A DNA stretch of 64,000 bases from contig NZ_BJED01000001.1 of NCBI RefSeq assembly GCF_005405485.1, positions 186,001 to 250,000 on the forward strand, given 5' to 3'. The translations under genes were made by a program, and so were the position numbers. Within the stretch, counting starts at the first letter, position 1; each line of letters opens with the position of its first letter. The stretch is from Enterococcus hulanensis (lineage in GTDB: Bacteria > Bacillota > Bacilli > Lactobacillales > Enterococcaceae). The notes beneath the pieces were generated by a model. It worked only from the letters and a program-made list of their open reading frames with translations. It ran no database searches and had not been told where the DNA came from. Shown here in pieces: positions 7,281 through 15,558 of this stretch.

Positions 7281-9138
7281 AACAAACTATCAAGAGATCG
7301 CGAAAAAACTTGTCGCAGTCGTAGGAGAAGACAATATCGTCTCTGCTACGCACTGCGCGACTCGCTTACGTCTGCAGGTAAAGGATCGGAAAGCCATCGA
7401 CGACAGTCAAGTGGAGCAAGTCGAAGAAGTCAAAGGGGTCTTTTATAACGCCGGGCAGTATCAAATCATTCTAGGAACAGGGATCGTCAATAAAGTTTAT
7501 GATGCTTTGCAATCGATTTATTCATTTAATGAGGTATCAAAGGACCAAATGGCGAAGGATGATTCTTCTCCATTACAACGGGCGGTCAGAAATATTGCCG
7601 ACATCTTTGTCCCGATTATTCCAATTCTAGGTGCCACAGGTCTTTTTCTTGGGTTGAAGGGTGTGCTTTTCAATGAAACCGTTCTTAATGCAATGGGCTT
7701 GACCCCTAATAGTATTCCTGAATGGCTGAGCGCATCGGTGACTGTTTTGACCGACACGGCTTTTGGGTTCTTAACAGCATTTATCTGCTGGTCAGCCTTC
7801 AAAAAAATGGGTGGCCTGCCGATTATTGGTTTCTTAATCGGGCTGATGCTAGTTTCTCCAGCTTTGCCAAATGCTTATGCCGTTGCAGGCGGAACAGCCG
7901 AACCGATCATGGCTTTTGGAATGATTCCGTTAGTTGGGTATCAAGGCTCGATTCTGACGGCGTTGATCACCGGGATGATCGGTGCGACGTTAGAGAAGAA
8001 ATTGCGCAAGATCATGCCGAATGCGATGGATTTGATTTTTACACCTTTTTTAGTCATCCTCGTTTCTGTTTTCGTTGCTTTGTTTGTATTAGGACCTATC
8101 GTTCATGGCTTTGAAGGTCAAGCGGTGAAAGTGATTGAAATGTTTTTGCATCTGCCATTGGGTATCGGCGGCTTGATCATCGGATTCTTGTATCCAATCG
8201 CGGTAATGACTGGAATGCACCATATGTTTATTATGATCGAAACCTCTTTGATTGCTACGACTGGTTTTAATCCATTGATCACTGTTTGTGCGATGTATGG
8301 TTTTGCGAATGCAGCAGTTTGTTTGGCGATTGCCTTGCGAACAAAGAGTGCTTCGATTAAAACCGCGGGAATTTCTGCGACGATTACGCAAATGCTGGGG
8401 GTCAGTGAACCAGCGTTGTTCGGTGTGGTGATGCGCACAGGAATGAAAGCGATCCTAGTGATGCTGGGCAGTTCAGCCGTGGGCGGTATGGTTCTTTCGT
8501 TATTAGGGATCAAAGCGAACAGTTATGGTTTAGCAGTTTTGTTGTCGCCATTGATGTATATCTATGAACCATATCAGGTAATTACTTATGTAGCGGTGGG
8601 GATCGCGACCTTTATCCTAGCTTTTGTTTTAACCAATCTATTCGTTATCAAAAAAAGCGAAACGGTTGAAAAGACTGCCGAGTCTCGCGGAAATACTAAA
8701 AATATCAAAGTCTATTCACCAATTGACGGAGAAATCATTCCGATTACGGAAGTGAATGACCAAGTATTTGCCAGCAAAATGATGGGTGAAGGCTTTGCGG
8801 TGTTACCAAGTCAAGAAACGATCAAGGCGCCCGTTTCAGGTGTAGTAAAAATGATTGCTCCGACAAAGCATGCAATCGGCATCGTGACGGATGATGGTAT
8901 GGAGTTATTGCTCCATCTGGGAATTGATACGGTTGAATTAAATGGTGCTCCCTTTAAGTTGAACATCAAGGAAGGCCAGACGATCCAGCGGGGACAGAAG
9001 ATCGGAACAATTGATTTGAAAATGATCGAAGCCAAAGGCAAAGATGCGACCGTCATGGTGATCATCACGGATTCGAAGGAAACAATCGCGGGATTGGAAT
9101 ACAATCAAGATTATGTCCTGCCGATTCTTGGATCATAG
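7273..9138 (+). CDS. scrA: PTS EIIBCA, sucrose/beta-glucoside class
   Basis: A one-chain PTS transporter of 621 residues. The EIIB domain (1-85) has the phospho-Cys in THCATRLRL at residue 28. The EIIC membrane domain covers about 105-460 and includes the conserved GMHHMF segment. The EIIA domain (about 480-620) has the phospho-His in LLLHLGIDT near residue 550. I start at ATG 7273, which overlaps the end of the GH13 gene; an upstream in-frame extension lies inside that gene. With a GH32 sucrose-6-phosphate hydrolase next, sucrose is the simplest substrate; related fructosides are possible, so the symbol is tentative. Confidence 0.88.
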   Translation: MTKTNYQEIAKKLVAVVGEDNIVSATHCATRLRLQVKDRKAIDDSQVEQVEEVKGVFYNAGQYQIILGTGIVNKVYDALQSIYSFNEVSKDQMAKDDSSPLQRAVRNIADIFVPIIPILGATGLFLGLKGVLFNETVLNAMGLTPNSIPEWLSASVTVLTDTAFGFLTAFICWSAFKKMGGLPIIGFLIGLMLVSPALPNAYAVAGGTAEPIMAFGMIPLVGYQGSILTALITGMIGATLEKKLRKIMPNAMDLIFTPFLVILVSVFVALFVLGPIVHGFEGQAVKVIEMFLHLPLGIGGLIIGFLYPIAVMTGMHHMFIMIETSLIATTGFNPLITVCAMYGFANAAVCLAIALRTKSASIKTAGISATITQMLGVSEPALFGVVMRTGMKAILVMLGSSAVGGMVLSLLGIKANSYGLAVLLSPLMYIYEPYQVITYVAVGIATFILAFVLTNLFVIKKSETVEKTAESRGNTKNIKVYSPIDGEIIPITEVNDQVFASKMMGEGFAVLPSQETIKAPVSGVVKMIAPTKHAIGIVTDDGMELLLHLGIDTVELNGAPFKLNIKEGQTIQRGQKIGTIDLKMIEAKGKDATVMVIITDSKETIAGLEYNQDYVLPILGS

Positions 9139-9147
9139 GTGAGTAAA

Positions 9148-10602
9148 ATGGAATGGACACAAGAAATGCGCTATCGTCAGTATCAAGAGTGGTCGGAGAA
9201 ATATGTTCGCGAGTTAAAAACGAATGTCGAACAGTCAAAATGGCGCTTAAACTATCACATTCAGCCAGAAACAGGCTTACTGAATGATCCGAATGGCTTC
9301 AGCTTCTTCAATGGAAAGTGGCATTTGTTTTATCAATCTTTTCCTTTCGGAGCTGTTCATGGCTTAAAGTCTTGGTATCATGTGAGCTCCACGGATTTGA
9401 TTCATTGGGAGTCGGAAGGAGCAGCCTTAGAACCGGATTGCGCTTTTGATTCTCATGGGGCCTATTCTGGTAGTGCCCTGCCGGTGGGGGAGGCGTTGTT
9501 TCTGGCTTATACCGGAAATGTACGCGATCAATCATGGGAACGCCGCAGTTATCAATTAGGTGCTTGGATGAACAAGAAGGGCGAAATAAAAAAAGTCGCA
9601 GAACCACTAATTAGCGAGCCGCCTGCTGGATTCACCGCCCATTTTCGTGATCCGCAGCTTATCCGTTCTAATGATGAATATTTAATGGTGATCGGCGGGC
9701 AAACGCTTGATGAACAAGGCGAGGTTTTGGTTTTTGCTAGTCAGGATTTGGTGAACTGGCAGTATCGTGGACCAATGAAGATTCATCAAGATTTAGGCTT
9801 TATGGTGGAATGTCCGAATCTTCTTTCGATTGAAGAGCATGCGGTGCTGCTGCTTTGTCCGCAGGGACTAAAAGAATTGGACTATCAAAATGTATATCCC
9901 AACACCTATATTTTGGCAGAGGAATACTCGGCAGAAACCAATAGCTTAAAAAATCCACAGAAGCAGCAAGTATTAGATGAAGGTTTTGATCTTTACGCGA
10001 CCCAAGCCTTCACTGCACCAGATGGACGTTGTTTAAGTGTTGGCTGGATCGGACTACCCGAAATGAGTTATCCGACATTTGGCGAAGGCTGGGCACATAG
10101 TCTGAGTTTGGTCAAAGAGCTGACGATCAAAGACGGCAAACTTTATCAATATCCTGTGGAGGAGACGCAGCGATTAAGAGGATCACAAGAAACATTAGTG
10201 GCTGAAGCGAATGAAACATTCATGAAGCAAACCGCTAACAGCTATGAGCTGCAACTAGAAATCTCTTCAAATTGCCAAGGCAGCATACATTTATTTTCCG
10301 ATTCAATCAACAAAAAGTCCCTTGTGTTAAGTTATGATACCAAGCAGGGGAAAGTCAGACTGGATCGCAGCAAGACTGATTATCCGCTAAATCCTGAGTT
10401 TGGAGAAACTCGAGAAACAATCGTTGAACAAGGAAAATCGCTGACGATCGCAATTTTCGTAGACAAATCAACCTGCGAAATATTCATCAATGCAGGGGAG
10501 AAAACCCTGACGGCAAATTATTATCCGACAGAAGAACAAACTTACTTATTGTTAGAGAACAGTCAAAAATGTCACGCTAGCTATTACACACTGAATAAAT
10601 AG
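9148..10602 (+). CDS. scrB: GH32 sucrose-6-phosphate hydrolase
   Basis: A cytoplasmic beta-fructofuranosidase that splits sucrose-6-phosphate to glucose-6-phosphate and fructose. The five-bladed GH32 domain shows NDPNG (nucleophile Asp 47), FRDPQ (transition-state stabiliser) and MVECPN (acid/base Glu, about residue 225), followed by a C-terminal beta-sandwich from about residue 345. There is no signal peptide. I choose ATG 9148 because AGGTGAG precedes it; a GTG at 9139, directly after the previous stop, lacks its own site. It is the last gene before a strong terminator. Confidence 0.9.
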   Translation: MEWTQEMRYRQYQEWSEKYVRELKTNVEQSKWRLNYHIQPETGLLNDPNGFSFFNGKWHLFYQSFPFGAVHGLKSWYHVSSTDLIHWESEGAALEPDCAFDSHGAYSGSALPVGEALFLAYTGNVRDQSWERRSYQLGAWMNKKGEIKKVAEPLISEPPAGFTAHFRDPQLIRSNDEYLMVIGGQTLDEQGEVLVFASQDLVNWQYRGPMKIHQDLGFMVECPNLLSIEEHAVLLLCPQGLKELDYQNVYPNTYILAEEYSAETNSLKNPQKQQVLDEGFDLYATQAFTAPDGRCLSVGWIGLPEMSYPTFGEGWAHSLSLVKELTIKDGKLYQYPVEETQRLRGSQETLVAEANETFMKQTANSYELQLEISSNCQGSIHLFSDSINKKSLVLSYDTKQGKVRLDRSKTDYPLNPEFGETRETIVEQGKSLTIAIFVDKSTCEIFINAGEKTLTANYYPTEEQTYLLLENSQKCHASYYTLNK

Positions 10603-10646
10603 AAAGAAGCTCCTTTTCCAATAATGTGTGGAAAGGAGCTTCTTTC
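10602..10646. terminator. Bidirectional terminator between scrB and the merR gene
   Basis: A long stem (GAAAGAAGCTCC... / ...GGAGCTTCTTTC, one bulged base) lies between the convergent genes. A-rich and T-rich flanks allow it to serve both strands. Confidence 0.85.
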
Positions 10647-11027
10647 TTATATTTTTTCATTTGTTGCGGCTTCATGCTGCTGACTATATTTATTGATTTT
10701 TCGATCAATCTTGTTCAGGTAGGCTTGTGTCTGCGCCAACTGCTTTTCGACTTCTTTTTTATGTTCGATAAAGAATTCAAGCCGGTTCTCATAAGTTGGA
10801 TCGCCATCCATCGACCATTCGACAAACTGCTTAATGTCATTTAACTGCATGCCGGTATTTTTTAAGCAGGTGATGATCGACAAAAAGTCTAAGTCCTTAT
10901 CCTTGAAATCGCGTCGGCCGTTTTCGTCACGGGCAACAAATGGAAGCAGCCCTTTTTGATCGTAAAACCTTAAAGTATAAGCACTAAGACCTGTCTTTTT
11001 TGAAATCTCACTGATTTTATAGCCCAT
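10647..11027 (-). CDS. MerR-family transcription regulator
   Basis: A 126-residue regulator with the N-terminal MerR helix-turn-helix and wing (YKISEISKKTGLSAYTLRFYDQKGLL) and a coiled-coil dimerisation helix near residues 80-115. No cysteine metal site is visible, which puts it with the AdhR/NmlR-like organic-signal branch rather than metal sensors. It lies 50 bases downstream of an alcohol-dehydrogenase-like remnant on the same strand. The promoter ahead of that pair has the 19-base spacer and dyad typical of MerR activation, so this protein most likely controls its own operon. Confidence 0.88.
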   Translation of the reverse strand: MGYKISEISKKTGLSAYTLRFYDQKGLLPFVARDENGRRDFKDKDLDFLSIITCLKNTGMQLNDIKQFVEWSMDGDPTYENRLEFFIEHKKEVEKQLAQTQAYLNKIDRKINKYSQQHEAATNEKI

Positions 11028-11077
11028 TGTTTCTCCTTCTTCTCTTTTTCTTTAATTTTACCAGATTGCAAGCCTCG

Positions 11078-11677
11078 TTATTGTGAATTTTTAAGGATCA
11101 GGTAGATTGCTGCTTTTTCATTCACCTCTTCTTGCGGCAGACAGCTTTTGATTAGTTCACTCATTTCTGTATCGGTGAGAAAAATCCCGGCATCTTCAAG
11201 GGTTGCAGGGAAATGAAATCCTCGACAGAATTTTTCCATCGCATGAATCCCTTTTAGCGCTGTTTCTTCATCACTACTACATGGTGCAACATTCATGATG
11301 TTTACGGCAAAGTCGACAAAACGTTGAAGGTGTTCTTGATAATTCGAGCGTGCCCAGTTTGGCCAAATAATGCTTAAGGCAATGACAGGTGAAAGGTCAA
11401 AAGCTTTGCTAAGTCCAAGAGCCATTTTTTGTACGGGCAGCTGGGTAAAAAGTTCGGGGGTTCGTGATAAACGACCATTTCCTTCTATAGAATATTGTAA
11501 GGTAGTAGTCATCATATCCTTTAACAATGCTTGAAAAAGTTTATCGATGATAACCGGACGTCCGCCTTTTGTTAGATAGAAGGTCGTAAGGTGCAAAAGG
11601 AAATACACGTTGTTTTCAATTGCGGTTTCTTCAATGAAGCGTGGACTTATTGTTGGATAGTATTGAGATCGTTCCAT
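11078..11677 (-). CDS. Truncated, diverged iron-containing alcohol dehydrogenase-like protein
   Basis: An open frame of 199 residues that resembles only the C-terminal helical half of YqhD/BDH-type iron alcohol dehydrogenases. The stretch AFDLSPVIALSIIWPNWAR aligns by eye with the family's metal-binding segment, which normally reads like a YDVTHG..LSI pattern, but the metal-binding His is replaced by Pro. The N-terminal nucleotide-binding domain is absent, and I see no trace of it upstream. The start ATG has a GGGAG site; a GTG 9 bases earlier is too close to it. It is probably not a working dehydrogenase: either a decaying gene or a repurposed domain. Confidence 0.6.
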   Translation of the reverse strand: MERSQYYPTISPRFIEETAIENNVYFLLHLTTFYLTKGGRPVIIDKLFQALLKDMMTTTLQYSIEGNGRLSRTPELFTQLPVQKMALGLSKAFDLSPVIALSIIWPNWARSNYQEHLQRFVDFAVNIMNVAPCSSDEETALKGIHAMEKFCRGFHFPATLEDAGIFLTDTEMSELIKSCLPQEEVNEKAAIYLILKNSQ

Positions 11678-11707
11678 AATAATCACTCCCTTTTTTTGGA
11701 TAAATTA

Positions 11708-11738
11708 AGCTTAGTACTTCGAGTACACTCTAAGTCAA
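11708..11738 (-). promoter_or_regulatory. MerR-type promoter for the dehydrogenase-like gene and merR
   Basis: On the minus strand, TTGACT (11738-11733), a 19-base spacer and TAAGCT (11713-11708) enclose a dyad. Its arms are CTTAG/CTAAG outside and GTACT/AGTAC (11714-11726) inside. The long spacer with an internal dyad is the hallmark of MerR-activated promoters. Confidence 0.75.
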
Positions 11739-11760
11739 CCGGAAAAATAAGATTAAGTGA

Positions 11761-11788
11761 TTGACTTTCAATTTTTTGAGGATATACT
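11761..11788 (+). promoter_or_regulatory. Promoter of the marR gene
   Basis: TTGACT (11761-11766), a 16-base spacer and TATACT (11783-11788), about 40 bases ahead of the MarR start. Confidence 0.75.
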
Positions 11789-11829
11789 AAAAATAGTTAG
11801 CTGGCTAATTATATTAAAAAGGAGATACC

Positions 11830-12363
11830 ATGGAGAATTATACATTTAAGGATCGTCCCGATAATCAACGGATTCAATTGACAATTGATCACTATGCGCA
11901 AGAATCTGATTCAACGATTGCCTCGTTGTTTTTGGATTTTCAGTGGACCTATCGGGAAATGCAGAAGGCGTACGATGCAGTATTAGAAGAGTATGGACTT
12001 TCAGAATCAAAATTTATTATTTTGATGTTTTTGGAGCGGGCGGAAGAGCATTCTTTGATGCCATCAGAATTAGCAGAAAAGCTGGGGGCCTCCCGCGCAA
12101 CGATCACGAAGCTAGTAAACAATATGGAACGAGATCAGCTAATCCGAAAAATCCCATCTGCTTCGGACAAACGAGCGGTACTAGTTCAAATGACTGACAT
12201 AGGAACAGAAGTTTTAGTGGATTTTTTACCTAAAAATTTTGAAGCAACGAAAACGCTGCTAAATCAATTAAGTAAAGAGGAAATCGACCAACTTTTTTAT
12301 CTGCTGAACAAAATCAAACAAGGCACTGACGAGTTAAACAAGGAAAGGGAGCAATTAAAATGA
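11830..12363 (+). CDS. MarR-family transcription regulator
   Basis: A 177-residue winged-helix regulator. The DNA-binding core near residues 60-125 shows the MarR pattern LMPSELAEKLGASRATITKL followed by the wing SASDKRAVLVQMT. It has a roughly 35-residue N-terminal extension before the first dimerisation helix. A GGAGA site precedes the ATG. It overlaps the next gene by 4 bases (ATGA), so the two form a tight operon with their own promoter and terminator. The ligand is unknown. Confidence 0.9.
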   Translation: MENYTFKDRPDNQRIQLTIDHYAQESDSTIASLFLDFQWTYREMQKAYDAVLEEYGLSESKFIILMFLERAEEHSLMPSELAEKLGASRATITKLVNNMERDQLIRKIPSASDKRAVLVQMTDIGTEVLVDFLPKNFEATKTLLNQLSKEEIDQLFYLLNKIKQGTDELNKEREQLK

Positions 12364-12722
12364 ATGAAAAGAAAATCGAATTATTAGAAACGTATCTAAG
12401 TTTGTACATCAATCACTTTGTGGTATTAGAAAATATGGACAAGGAAGACTCGAAATACGTGGTGTTGGATGTTCGTAACGCACCGGCACAGGTGAAAAAA
12501 GATCAGATCAAAGGTGCAATTGCGATGCCTGCGAAAGATTTAGCCAATCATTTAGCTGAATTAGACAAGGAAAAAACATATGTGGTCTATGATTGGACGG
12601 GGGGAACGACACTTGGCAAGACCGCTTTATTGATTCTTTTGTCCAATGGATTTGAAGCTTACGAATTGGCAGGGGCACTTGAAGGATGGAAAGGCATGAG
12701 TTTGCCGATTGAAACTCTTTAA
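12360..12722 (+). CDS. Rhodanese-fold protein lacking the catalytic cysteine
   Basis: A 120-residue single rhodanese domain: VVLDVRNAPAQVKKDQIKGA matches the family entry motif and the C-terminal AGALEGWK matches its final helix. At the active-site loop, where rhodaneses have a Cys after the VVY strand, this protein reads VVYDWTGG. Sulfur transfer by the normal mechanism is therefore not expected; a binding or sensing role is possible. It is translationally coupled to the MarR regulator, which hints that the pair acts together. The terminator follows at once. Confidence 0.8.
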   Translation: MNEKKIELLETYLSLYINHFVVLENMDKEDSKYVVLDVRNAPAQVKKDQIKGAIAMPAKDLANHLAELDKEKTYVVYDWTGGTTLGKTALLILLSNGFEAYELAGALEGWKGMSLPIETL

Positions 12723-12725
12723 ACT

Positions 12726-12765
12726 AAAAAAACTTTCGACCACGATATAGGTCGAAAGTTTTTTT
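12726..12765. terminator. Bidirectional terminator after the rhodanese-like gene
   Basis: A 15-base stem (AAAAAAACTTTCGAC / GTCGAAAGTTTTTTT) with A- and T-rich arms. It abuts the TAA at 12764-12766 that would end the minus-strand ORF upstream of the amber codon. Confidence 0.9.
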
Positions 12766-13183
12766 AGCCAGCGGCTCTTTCTTTTTTCATTTGAGTTGCC
12801 GCCAAGAAATAATCTGTGTAGGTCCAGCCGTTTCTAGGATGAAATTTTCCGATTTCATCGGTCTCAAGCTACTCAATCATTTGAAGCTGCTTCAATAATC
12901 GTTTTTCATCTAATTGTGCATAGGCATAGGGGTCGATAAAGGAGACAAAATAAAAGCGGTTCTTCAAAGGATTAAGGTAAGGCAGTTCGTTCAGCAGCGG
13001 AAGACTTAATAATAAAATATCGCCAGTCAATTCATGAACGGCATCTTCGCCATATGTAAATACTTCCGTTTGGATCGTGACTCCTTGCTTTTCAGTCAAT
13101 TCATTAAAGCGTGCAACAAGCTGATCGGTAACGCAGTGATCGGCTTTTTCTTTGATGATCGTTAATTTTCTGATATTGTTCAT
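12764..13183 (-). pseudogene. Small ORF interrupted by an in-frame amber codon, possibly EIIB-like
   Basis: From ATG 13183 (AAGGA site) the frame runs about 104 residues to TAG at 12871-12869, then continues open for 34 more codons to TAA at 12764-12766, exactly at the bidirectional terminator. The continuation (for example KFHPRNGWTYTDYFLAATQM) looks like real coding sequence. The visible protein has an alternating strand/helix pattern that faintly recalls a lactose-class EIIB but lacks its Cys. Either a nonsense mutation shortened the gene or the amber codon is read through. It lies beside the glycyl-radical activase; related clusters in other lactic acid bacteria carry a PTS there (recall). 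Confidence 0.55.
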
Positions 13184-13313
13184 TTCAGGCAGTCCTTTCT
13201 GCAATGGTTAACCAAAAGCATTTTACACTGCTTGATAGAAAATTTAAAATAATCCGCTCTGTTTTCTGAAAATATAATGAAATTACATTTTTCGTAAAGG
13301 TACGGAGCAGCGT

Positions 13314-13342
13314 AAAAAACGCCCTCCAATCAGAGCGCGTTT
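13314..13342 (-). terminator. Terminator of the activase gene
   Basis: On the minus strand, AACGCGCTC / GAGGGCGTT form a hairpin with one mismatch, followed by TTTTTT. Confidence 0.7.
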
Positions 13343-13348
13343 CACAAA

Positions 13349-14125
13349 TTATTGAACTGTACATTTGATTTGGTGCGACTCTAAAATCCTTTTGAAATAA
13401 TCCAAGTCTTCTGTATGGAGCTGTGGAATGTCTTGCATTTGATACTTACGATCAAGAGAAGCGTATTTTTTCTCACCGAATTGGTGGAAGGGCAGGAGCT
13501 CCACTTCTGTGATCTTCATTTGGTTGAATAATTTTGCGAAGGCCTTTGCGTTTTCTTCACCATCGTTATAATTGGGAATCACTGGAATCCGTACGACTAG
13601 ATTCTGCTGCTGCTCTAAAGCCAGTGCAAGGTTCTTCAAAATTGGTTTTAAGGAAACGCCGGTTCCAGTTTTATGCTGAGCCTCGTCATGATGTTTGACA
13701 TCGAAATATAGTAAATCCACTTGTTCAATGAAGTTGCCAAATACTTCGGGTTTTGCATAGCCAGTCGTTTCACTGGCGGTGTGGATATTTTTCGCTTTTA
13801 ATTGCCGCAGCAGCTCGGTCGCGAATTCTGCTTGATAGAGCACTTCGCCGCCGGATAATGTGACGCCGCCATTTGATTCTTCATAGAAGGCTTCATCCTT
13901 CATGACCTCAGTGATGATTTCCTCCATTGATTTATATTCGCCGACAGTTGTGTGGGTGTTTTTTTGTGTATCCCACATTTGCTCCGGCTTGCCATTTTGC
14001 GACTCCGGATTCGAACACCAGTAACAGCGCAGCGGACAGCCTTTAAAAAAGACCACCGTACGAATTCCTGGTCCATCGTGGATACTAAATTTTTGGATAT
14101 TGAAAATACATGCTTTGTCATTCAT
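13349..14125 (-). CDS. Glycyl-radical enzyme activase (radical SAM, PflA/PflC-like)
   Basis: A radical SAM protein of 258 residues that uses a 4Fe-4S cluster and S-adenosylmethionine to place a glycyl radical on a partner enzyme. The cluster motif CxxxCxxC is CPLRCYWC near residues 30-37, after the activase signature HDGPGIRT; GGEVLYQ follows. It lacks the Cys-rich ferredoxin insert seen in many dehydratase activases, so it resembles PFL activase in size. The ATG has a GGAGGGC site. The only glycyl radical enzyme in view is 2.7 kb away on the other strand (16873-19302), and a DeoR gene diverges from the activase. Confidence 0.92.
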   Translation of the reverse strand: MNDKACIFNIQKFSIHDGPGIRTVVFFKGCPLRCYWCSNPESQNGKPEQMWDTQKNTHTTVGEYKSMEEIITEVMKDEAFYEESNGGVTLSGGEVLYQAEFATELLRQLKAKNIHTASETTGYAKPEVFGNFIEQVDLLYFDVKHHDEAQHKTGTGVSLKPILKNLALALEQQQNLVVRIPVIPNYNDGEENAKAFAKLFNQMKITEVELLPFHQFGEKKYASLDRKYQMQDIPQLHTEDLDYFKRILESHQIKCTVQ

Positions 14126-14188
14126 CGGAAATCGCCCTCCATTTCATCTAGAGTTTATCACATCTGTTTATCAACGTAAATATAAAAT

Positions 14189-14202
14189 GTTACGTTCGTA
14201 AC
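14189..14202. promoter_or_regulatory. Inverted repeat between the activase and deoR genes, probable DeoR operator
   Basis: GTTACG-TT-CGTAAC lies in the divergent intergenic region. Related TTACGAA/TTTCGAA words occur upstream of the glycyl radical enzyme gene (about 16820-16850), consistent with one regulator for both. Confidence 0.5.
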
Positions 14203-14283
14203 TAAAAATACCGAAAAAGTTGTTCGCAATTCAAAAATATGATAGGCTGAAACAAATGACAGAATACAGGTGGAGAAAAGTTT

Positions 14284-15027
14284 ATGTCTAGAGAAGAAGA
14301 GATTCTTGCGATCGTCAGCAAGAAGAAAAAAATCGAAGTCAACGAACTTTCAGCCTTGCTGAAGGTTTCGAAAGTAACCATTCGGAAAGATTTGGATAAA
14401 TTAGAGGCACGAGGCTTGCTGCATCGCCAGCACGGTTATGCACTACTGAACAATATGGACGATATTAATTACCGTTTGGCGCAAAATTATGACTTAAAAC
14501 GCAAAATCGCACTGGAAGCCAGCAAGATCGTCACTGATGGCGAAGTAATCATGATCGAATCAGGATCAACCTGCGCGTTGTTAGCAGAGGAGCTTGCCTT
14601 CAATCGAAACGACATCACGATCATTACTAATTCCTGTTTCATCGCATCTTATGTTCGTAAGGCCGAATCAGTCAAGGTGATCCTGATTGGCGGCGAGTAT
14701 CAAAAAGAATCCCAGGTTAATGTCGGGCCGCTAGTCAAACAGGTCATCAATGAGTTTTATGTCGATAAATTATTTGTCGGGATTGATGGCTTCGATCAGC
14801 GCAGAGGATTCACTGGTAGTGACATTACTCGCTGCGACACCACCCGAATGCTGGCAACCGCGGCAAATCAAACGATCGTCTTGACGGATTCCAGCAAGTT
14901 TTCGCAAAATGGGGTTGTTTCAGAGTTTGCCTTTAGTGAGATCAGCAAGGTGTTTACCGATGAGGCGATTGACGCAGAGGCGCTAGCATTTTTGCAAAAT
15001 GAACAGGTTGATGTATTTACGGTATAA
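14284..15027 (+). CDS. DeoR-family regulator of the glycyl-radical genes
   Basis: A 247-residue repressor. The N-terminal DeoR helix-turn-helix (KKIEVNELSALLKVSKVTIRK) is followed by the DeoRC sugar-phosphate sensor domain with IESGSTCALLAEEL near residue 100, a phosphate-binding loop, and the closing TDSSKF motif near residue 203. GGTGGA precedes its ATG. It diverges from the activase gene and likely controls both that gene and the distant glycyl radical enzyme. The ligand is probably a sugar phosphate, as in other DeoR proteins. Confidence 0.88.
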   Translation: MSREEEILAIVSKKKKIEVNELSALLKVSKVTIRKDLDKLEARGLLHRQHGYALLNNMDDINYRLAQNYDLKRKIALEASKIVTDGEVIMIESGSTCALLAEELAFNRNDITIITNSCFIASYVRKAESVKVILIGGEYQKESQVNVGPLVKQVINEFYVDKLFVGIDGFDQRRGFTGSDITRCDTTRMLATAANQTIVLTDSSKFSQNGVVSEFAFSEISKVFTDEAIDAEALAFLQNEQVDVFTV

Positions 15028-15038
15028 AATTAGGAGCG

Positions 15039-15068
15039 ATCAGTCAGAAAAATCTGGCTGATTTTTTA
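15039..15068 (+). terminator. Terminator of the deoR gene
   Basis: ATCAGTCAGA / TCTGGCTGAT (one wobble pair) with an AAAA loop, followed by a T-run. Confidence 0.85.
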
Positions 15069-15114
15069 TTTTATATGATGCTATACTGAAGGAAAATGCG
15101 AGGGGCAGATACTA

Positions 15115-15543
15115 TTGGAAATTCGTCATGTACAAGAATCGGATCGTACTTTTTGGTTTACGCTGGATCAGCATTTGCCGGAAAGTCAGTTTGAACAGAA
15201 GGTTCGAGATAAGATGGGCTATGTCCTATCCGAAGAGGGGATGGCTGTTGGTTTATTAAGGTACAATCTTTTCTGGGATGAGCATCCTTTTTGCACGATG
15301 ATTTATGTAAGGGCTGATTATCAAGGCAAAGGTTACGGGAAGGCCTTGATGGAATTCTGGGAAAAGGAGATGCACAAGTCAGGTTACAAAATGCTGATGA
15401 CGTCGACTCAGGTTGATGAACAGGCGCAGCACTTTTATCGCAAGTTGGGTTATCAGGATGCGGGAGGCTTGTTGATTACGGTTCCTGAATATCAGCAGCC
15501 GCTGGAACTGTTTTTTACAAAAAAAATTAAAGCCAATCAGTAG
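15115..15543 (+). CDS. GNAT-family N-acetyltransferase
   Basis: A 142-residue acetyl-CoA-dependent acetyltransferase. The acetyl-CoA-binding motif A is YVRADYQGKGYGKALM near residues 65-80, and the later motif HFYRKLGYQDAG is typical for GNAT C-termini. The start is TTG 15115 with AGGGG nine bases upstream; no better ATG exists. It stands alone between two terminators, so its context does not hint at the substrate. Confidence 0.85.
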   Translation: MEIRHVQESDRTFWFTLDQHLPESQFEQKVRDKMGYVLSEEGMAVGLLRYNLFWDEHPFCTMIYVRADYQGKGYGKALMEFWEKEMHKSGYKMLMTSTQVDEQAQHFYRKLGYQDAGGLLITVPEYQQPLELFFTKKIKANQ

Positions 15544-15558
15544 AAAAATTGGCTTTAA
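15519..15558 (-). terminator. Terminator of the yefM-yoeB operon (also downstream of the GNAT gene)
   Basis: TTAAAGCCAAT / ATTGGCTTTAA stem at 15527-15537 and 15548-15558. On the minus strand a run of T follows. It overlaps the ends of both convergent genes. Confidence 0.85.

Noticed and set aside
7518-8513. Several antisense open frames within the EIIBCA gene
   Set aside because: They are shadows of the membrane domain coding sequence, with no ribosome sites or family features.
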